Shown here: in pieces, positions 58,779 through 64,000 of the stretch | Numbering within the stretch: position 1 is the first letter of the stretch | Layout of the letters: every line of letters starts with the position of its first letter | NCBI RefSeq assembly: GCF_004346195.1 | Contig: NZ_SMAK01000003.1 | Span: 372,001 to 436,000, forward strand | Reading direction: 5' to 3' | DNA: 64,000 bases | Source of the DNA: Tepidamorphus gemmatus | Lineage (GTDB): Bacteria; Pseudomonadota; Alphaproteobacteria; Rhizobiales; Tepidamorphaceae | The notes under the pieces: model-generated | Told to the model about the DNA's origin: nothing | Seen by the model: the letters and a program-made list of their open reading frames with translations, nothing else | Database searches by the model: none | Made by a program: the position numbers and the translations under genes

Positions 58779-59270
58779 ATGGGAATCTTCGCCGCACCGG
58801 AAACCTGGGTTCTGGTTTCCTTCATCATCTTCGTCGCCATCGTGCTGTACCTCAAGGTGCCGGCCCGAGTGACGGCGGCGCTCGATGCGCGCGCCGCGCG
58901 AATCCGGGCCGAACTCGAGGAGGCGCAGCGCCTGCGCGAGGAAGCTCAGTCGCTTCTCGCCGAATATCAGCGCAAGCGCCGCGAGGCCGAAAAGGAGGCC
59001 GAGGATATCCTCACCCTGGCCCGGGAAGAGGCCGACCGCCTCAAGCTGGAGGCGCGCCGGCAGCTCGAAGAGATGATCGCGCGGCGCACGCGCATGGCCG
59101 AGCTCAAGATCTCGCAGGCCGAGGCACAGGCCGTCGCGGATGTCCGCGCTGCCGCGGCGGATGCCGCAATCGCGGCCGCCGAGCGCATCCTGGCCGAGAA
59201 GGTGAGCGGCAAGGCGGCCACGGCGCTGGTCGCCGACAGCATCGAACAGGTCAAGCGGCGCCTGCAGTAG
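58779..59270 (+). CDS. atpF: ATP synthase F0 subunit b
   Basis: Peripheral-stalk partner of subunit b', 163 residues. One N-terminal helix (ETWVLVSFIIFVAIVLYL), then a long stalk helix with LEEAQRLREEAQSLLAEYQ and EKEAEDILTLAREEADRLK, and a C-terminal AERILAEKVSGKAA. AGGAG precedes the ATG at 58779. Last gene of the operon; the F1 genes must lie elsewhere in the genome, as usual in rhizobia. Confidence 0.95.
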   Translation: MGIFAAPETWVLVSFIIFVAIVLYLKVPARVTAALDARAARIRAELEEAQRLREEAQSLLAEYQRKRREAEKEAEDILTLAREEADRLKLEARRQLEEMIARRTRMAELKISQAEAQAVADVRAAAADAAIAAAERILAEKVSGKAATALVADSIEQVKRRLQ

Positions 59271-59305
59271 GCGCACCGTTGAGCCGTCGTCGTTGGAACT
59301 CCCGA

Positions 59306-59326
59306 TGCCCCGTCCGCGGCGGGGCA
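59306..59326. terminator. Hairpin between atpF and the iminopeptidase gene
   Basis: TGCCCCG (59306-59312) and CGGGGCA (59320-59326) pair perfectly around a seven-base loop. It lies between two convergent genes (stops at 59270 and 59353) and could end both transcripts. No T-run is present. Confidence 0.5.
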
Positions 59327-59352
59327 CGCTCGCCTGCTGGCGCGCCCGCCGG

Positions 59353-61912
<2,560 letters not shown>

Positions 61913-61916
<4 letters not shown>

Positions 61917-63256
61917 CCCACCACCTCCTCGAGCGCCGTCACATAGGCTGCCCTGTCGTCGTCCGTGTTGATCTCGGTCGCAGCGACCAGGATCAGGTTG
62001 TCGAGGCCCTCGCCCGGATACAGACGGCTCGCCGGCACGCCGCCGAGCACGCCCTTGCGCGCCAGTGCCTCGATCGCTTCGTGGGCCTTGCCGGGGATGC
62101 GGATCGTGAACTCGTTGAAGAACGCCGTATTGAGCACGTCGACGCCCGGCACGGCCCCGAGCATGTCCGCGAGCTTCACCGCGTTCTGGTGGTTGATCTC
62201 GGCGAGGCGCTCGAGGCCCCTGGCGCCCAGCAGCGTCATGTGGATGGTGAAGGCGAGCGCGCACAGTCCGGAATTGGTGCAGATGTTGGAGGTCGCCTTC
62301 TCGCGGCGGATGTGCTGTTCGCGCGTCGACAGGGTCAGCACGAAGCCGCGCCGGCCCTCCGCGTCGACGGTCTGGCCGCACAGGCGGCCCGGCATCTGCC
62401 GCACGAATTTCTGCCGCGTCGCGAACAGGCCGACATAGGGGCCGCCGAAATTGAGCCCGTTGCCGATGCCCTGGCCCTCGCCGACCACGATGTCGGCGCC
62501 CATCGCACCGGGCGGCTCGATCAGGCCGAGCGACACGACCTCGGTGAACACCGCGATCAGCAGTGCTCCGTGGGCGTGCGCCTTCTCCGCAATCGGCGCC
62601 ATGTCGACCAGATTGCCGAACACGTCCGGCGACTGCACCACGACGCAGGACACGGTGTCGTCGATGCGGCCGAGGATGTCCTCCGCGCCGACCGGCACCG
62701 GCGGCAGCACCTCGACCTCGTGGCCGGCCATCTCTGCGAGGTTCTCGACCACGGCGCGATAGTGCGGATGCAGGTTGCCGGCGACGACCGCCTTCTCGCG
62801 TCGCGTCAGCCGGTGCGCCATCAGCACCGCCTCGCCGGTCGCCGTCGAGCCGTCATACATCGAGGCATTGGCGACTTCCATGCCGGTCAGCTCCGCCACC
62901 TGGGTCTGGAACTCGAACAGCACCTGCAGCGTCCCCTGGCTCACCTCCGGCTGGTAGGGCGTGTAGGAGGTGAGGAATTCGGAACGCTGGATCAGATGGT
63001 CGACACTCGCCGGCACGTGATGGCGGTAGGCGCCGGCACCGACGAAGAACGGTACGCTCGCAGCCGCCACGTTCCTTCCGGCCAGACGGGCAAGCAGCCG
63101 CTCGACCTCCATCTCGCTCTTGGCCTTGGGCAGATCGACGGGGTCCGTCCGCCAGGCCGCGCGCGGCACGTCGGCGAACAGATCGTCGATGCTGGAGACG
63201 CCGATCTTCGCCAGCATGGCGGCGCGGTCGGCCTCGGTCAGGGGCAGGTAGCGCAT
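61913..63256 (-). CDS. gcvPA: Glycine dehydrogenase (decarboxylating), alpha subunit
   Basis: The 447-residue partner half of the split P-protein. It begins with [19 protein letters not shown] and contains [48 protein letters not shown] and [19 protein letters not shown], all typical of GcvPA. Together with GcvPB it decarboxylates glycine and loads aminomethyl on the lipoyl arm of GcvH. It begins ten bases after the OsmC-like gene. Confidence 0.95.
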
Positions 63257-63266
63257 CAGGAGCTCC

Positions 63267-63734
63267 TCAATCGGTCACCGGCTCGACGGTGACCTCGCTG
63301 CGCACGGAATTGGCGATGTAGCAGAGGCGGTGGGCCTCCTCGTGCAGCGCGGCGAGACGGGCCGGATCGGGCGCGGCGCCCGCGGCGAAGGTGGCGCGCG
63401 GCCTCAGCGTCACCTTGTCCACCCACCAGCGCTTCGCCTCGAGGCGGGCCATGCTGGCGTGCGCGTGGTCCTCGTAGGCCTCGACGACGAAGCCGGCCCG
63501 CTGGGCCAGATTGAGGAACCACAGCATGTGGCACGACGCCAGCGCGGCGACCAACGCTTCCTCCGGATCCACCGCGTCCTCGCGCGACAGCGGCGGCGGC
63601 ACCACCGCGGGCGAGGATGAGCCCGGCACGGTCACCCCGCCGTCGAACATCCAGTCGTGCCCGCGGCTGTACTGGCCTGAGGCGAAATCGCCCTCGGCCG
63701 TCCAGCGGACGGTCGCTGTGTAGAGATGCGCCAT
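63267..63734 (-). CDS. OsmC family protein
   Basis: A 155-residue protein of the OsmC/Ohr fold. Conserved features are [20 protein letters not shown] and [18 protein letters not shown] with the reactive cysteine, and a second cysteine in [14 protein letters not shown]. OsmC/Ohr proteins are thiol peroxidases acting on organic hydroperoxides. This gene sits between gcvH and gcvPA, with gaps of three and ten bases, and so appears to be a member of the glycine cleavage operon; its role there is unknown. Confidence 0.88.
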   Translation of the reverse strand: MAHLYTATVRWTAEGDFASGQYSRGHDWMFDGGVTVPGSSSPAVVPPPLSREDAVDPEEALVAALASCHMLWFLNLAQRAGFVVEAYEDHAHASMARLEAKRWWVDKVTLRPRATFAAGAAPDPARLAALHEEAHRLCYIANSVRSEVTVEPVTD

Positions 63735-63737
63735 GGC

Positions 63738-64000
63738 TCAGCCGATCTCGTCCAGATAGGCCTTGTAGGCATCCGCTGACATCAGACTTGCGAGCTGTCC
63801 CTTGTCGGCGATCCTGAGCTTCAGGAACCAGCCGTCGCCCTCGGCGGCGGTGTTCACCTTCGCCGGCTCGTCGGTCAGGCCCTCATTCACCTCGACGACC
63901 TCGCCGGAAACCGGCGCATAGACCTCGCTTGCGGCCTTCACCGATTCGACGACGGCCGCCTCTTCGCCCTGCTTGACCGACTTGCCGATCTCGGGAAGCT
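63738..64000 (-). CDS. gcvH: Glycine cleavage system H protein (partial)
   Basis: Lipoyl carrier of the glycine cleavage system. The last 87 codons or so are present; the start lies beyond the window. The lipoylation site is visible in AAVVESVKAASEVYAPVSG (the lysine of ESVKA), followed by LTDEPAKVNTAAEGDGW and the usual C-terminal YKAYLDEIG. gcvT is expected upstream, outside the window. Confidence 0.95.
   Translation of the reverse strand, partial: LPEIGKSVKQGEEAAVVESVKAASEVYAPVSGEVVEVNEGLTDEPAKVNTAAEGDGWFLKLRIADKGQLASLMSADAYKAYLDEIG

Overview
The window reads as chromosomal DNA of a high-GC alphaproteobacterium, most likely of the order Hyphomicrobiales (Rhizobiales). Supporting points are the split F0 ATP synthase operon (atpI-atpB-atpE-atpF'-atpF), a CcrM-type GANTC methyltransferase, an ActR/RegA regulator, two phasins, a PdhS-like histidine kinase, the ispH-thrB-rnhA and mutY-dciA-dsbA-smc gene orders, and a tRNA-His with A73. 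I see no prophage, insertion sequence, integron or CRISPR array. Genes are densely packed on both strands. Genus cannot be named from this sequence.

Layout. 1-8 kb: the end of an ABC-2 permease, an aldehyde dehydrogenase, a decayed membrane-protein gene with a perfect CtrA-type box upstream, a secreted metallo-hydrolase, a class A penicillin-binding protein, a uronate dehydrogenase and a sulfotransferase. 8.4-21 kb: a minus-strand cluster for a betaine-like N-methylated compound. Its substrate-binding protein, ATPase and double-domain permease are followed by a choline-kinase-like protein, two tandem FAD-GcvT demethylase paralogues and a second kinase-like protein; a DeoR-type regulator is divergent from it. 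21-23 kb: a thioesterase, tRNA-His and two phasin genes, the first with a clear sigma70-type promoter overlapping a TGC-rich inverted repeat. 23-33 kb: a large PdhS-like histidine kinase, an iron-uptake cluster (binding protein, eight-cysteine unknown protein, permease, no ATPase) behind an Irr-like box, and a large patatin-like protein. 33-41 kb: acetoacetyl-CoA synthetase, AsmA protein, an unrecognised exported protein, a GT-C-like membrane protein, a small CxxC ORF and ActR. 41-49 kb: housekeeping and small-enzyme genes (DUF188, RNase HI, homoserine kinase, IspH, SET protein, MBL protein, two small-glycosyltransferase genes, radical SAM protein, VOC protein, RNase HII). 49-59 kb: ccrM, mutY, dciA, a DsbA-like protein, smc and the F0 operon. 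59-64 kb: prolyl iminopeptidase and a minus-strand glycine cleavage cluster (gcvH, an OsmC-like gene, gcvPA, gcvPB), cut by the window end.

How parts may work together (inference): the 8.4-20 kb cluster would import a betaine-like compound and strip methyl groups onto tetrahydrofolate, and the glycine cleavage system about 40 kb away could consume the glycine made. CtrA-like boxes before ccrM and the penicillin-binding protein, with the PdhS-like kinase, DciA and SMC, give the window a cell-cycle theme. The best candidates for undescribed biology are the betaine cluster with its two kinase-like proteins, the cysteine-rich protein in the iron cluster, and the small CxxC ORF divergent from actR.
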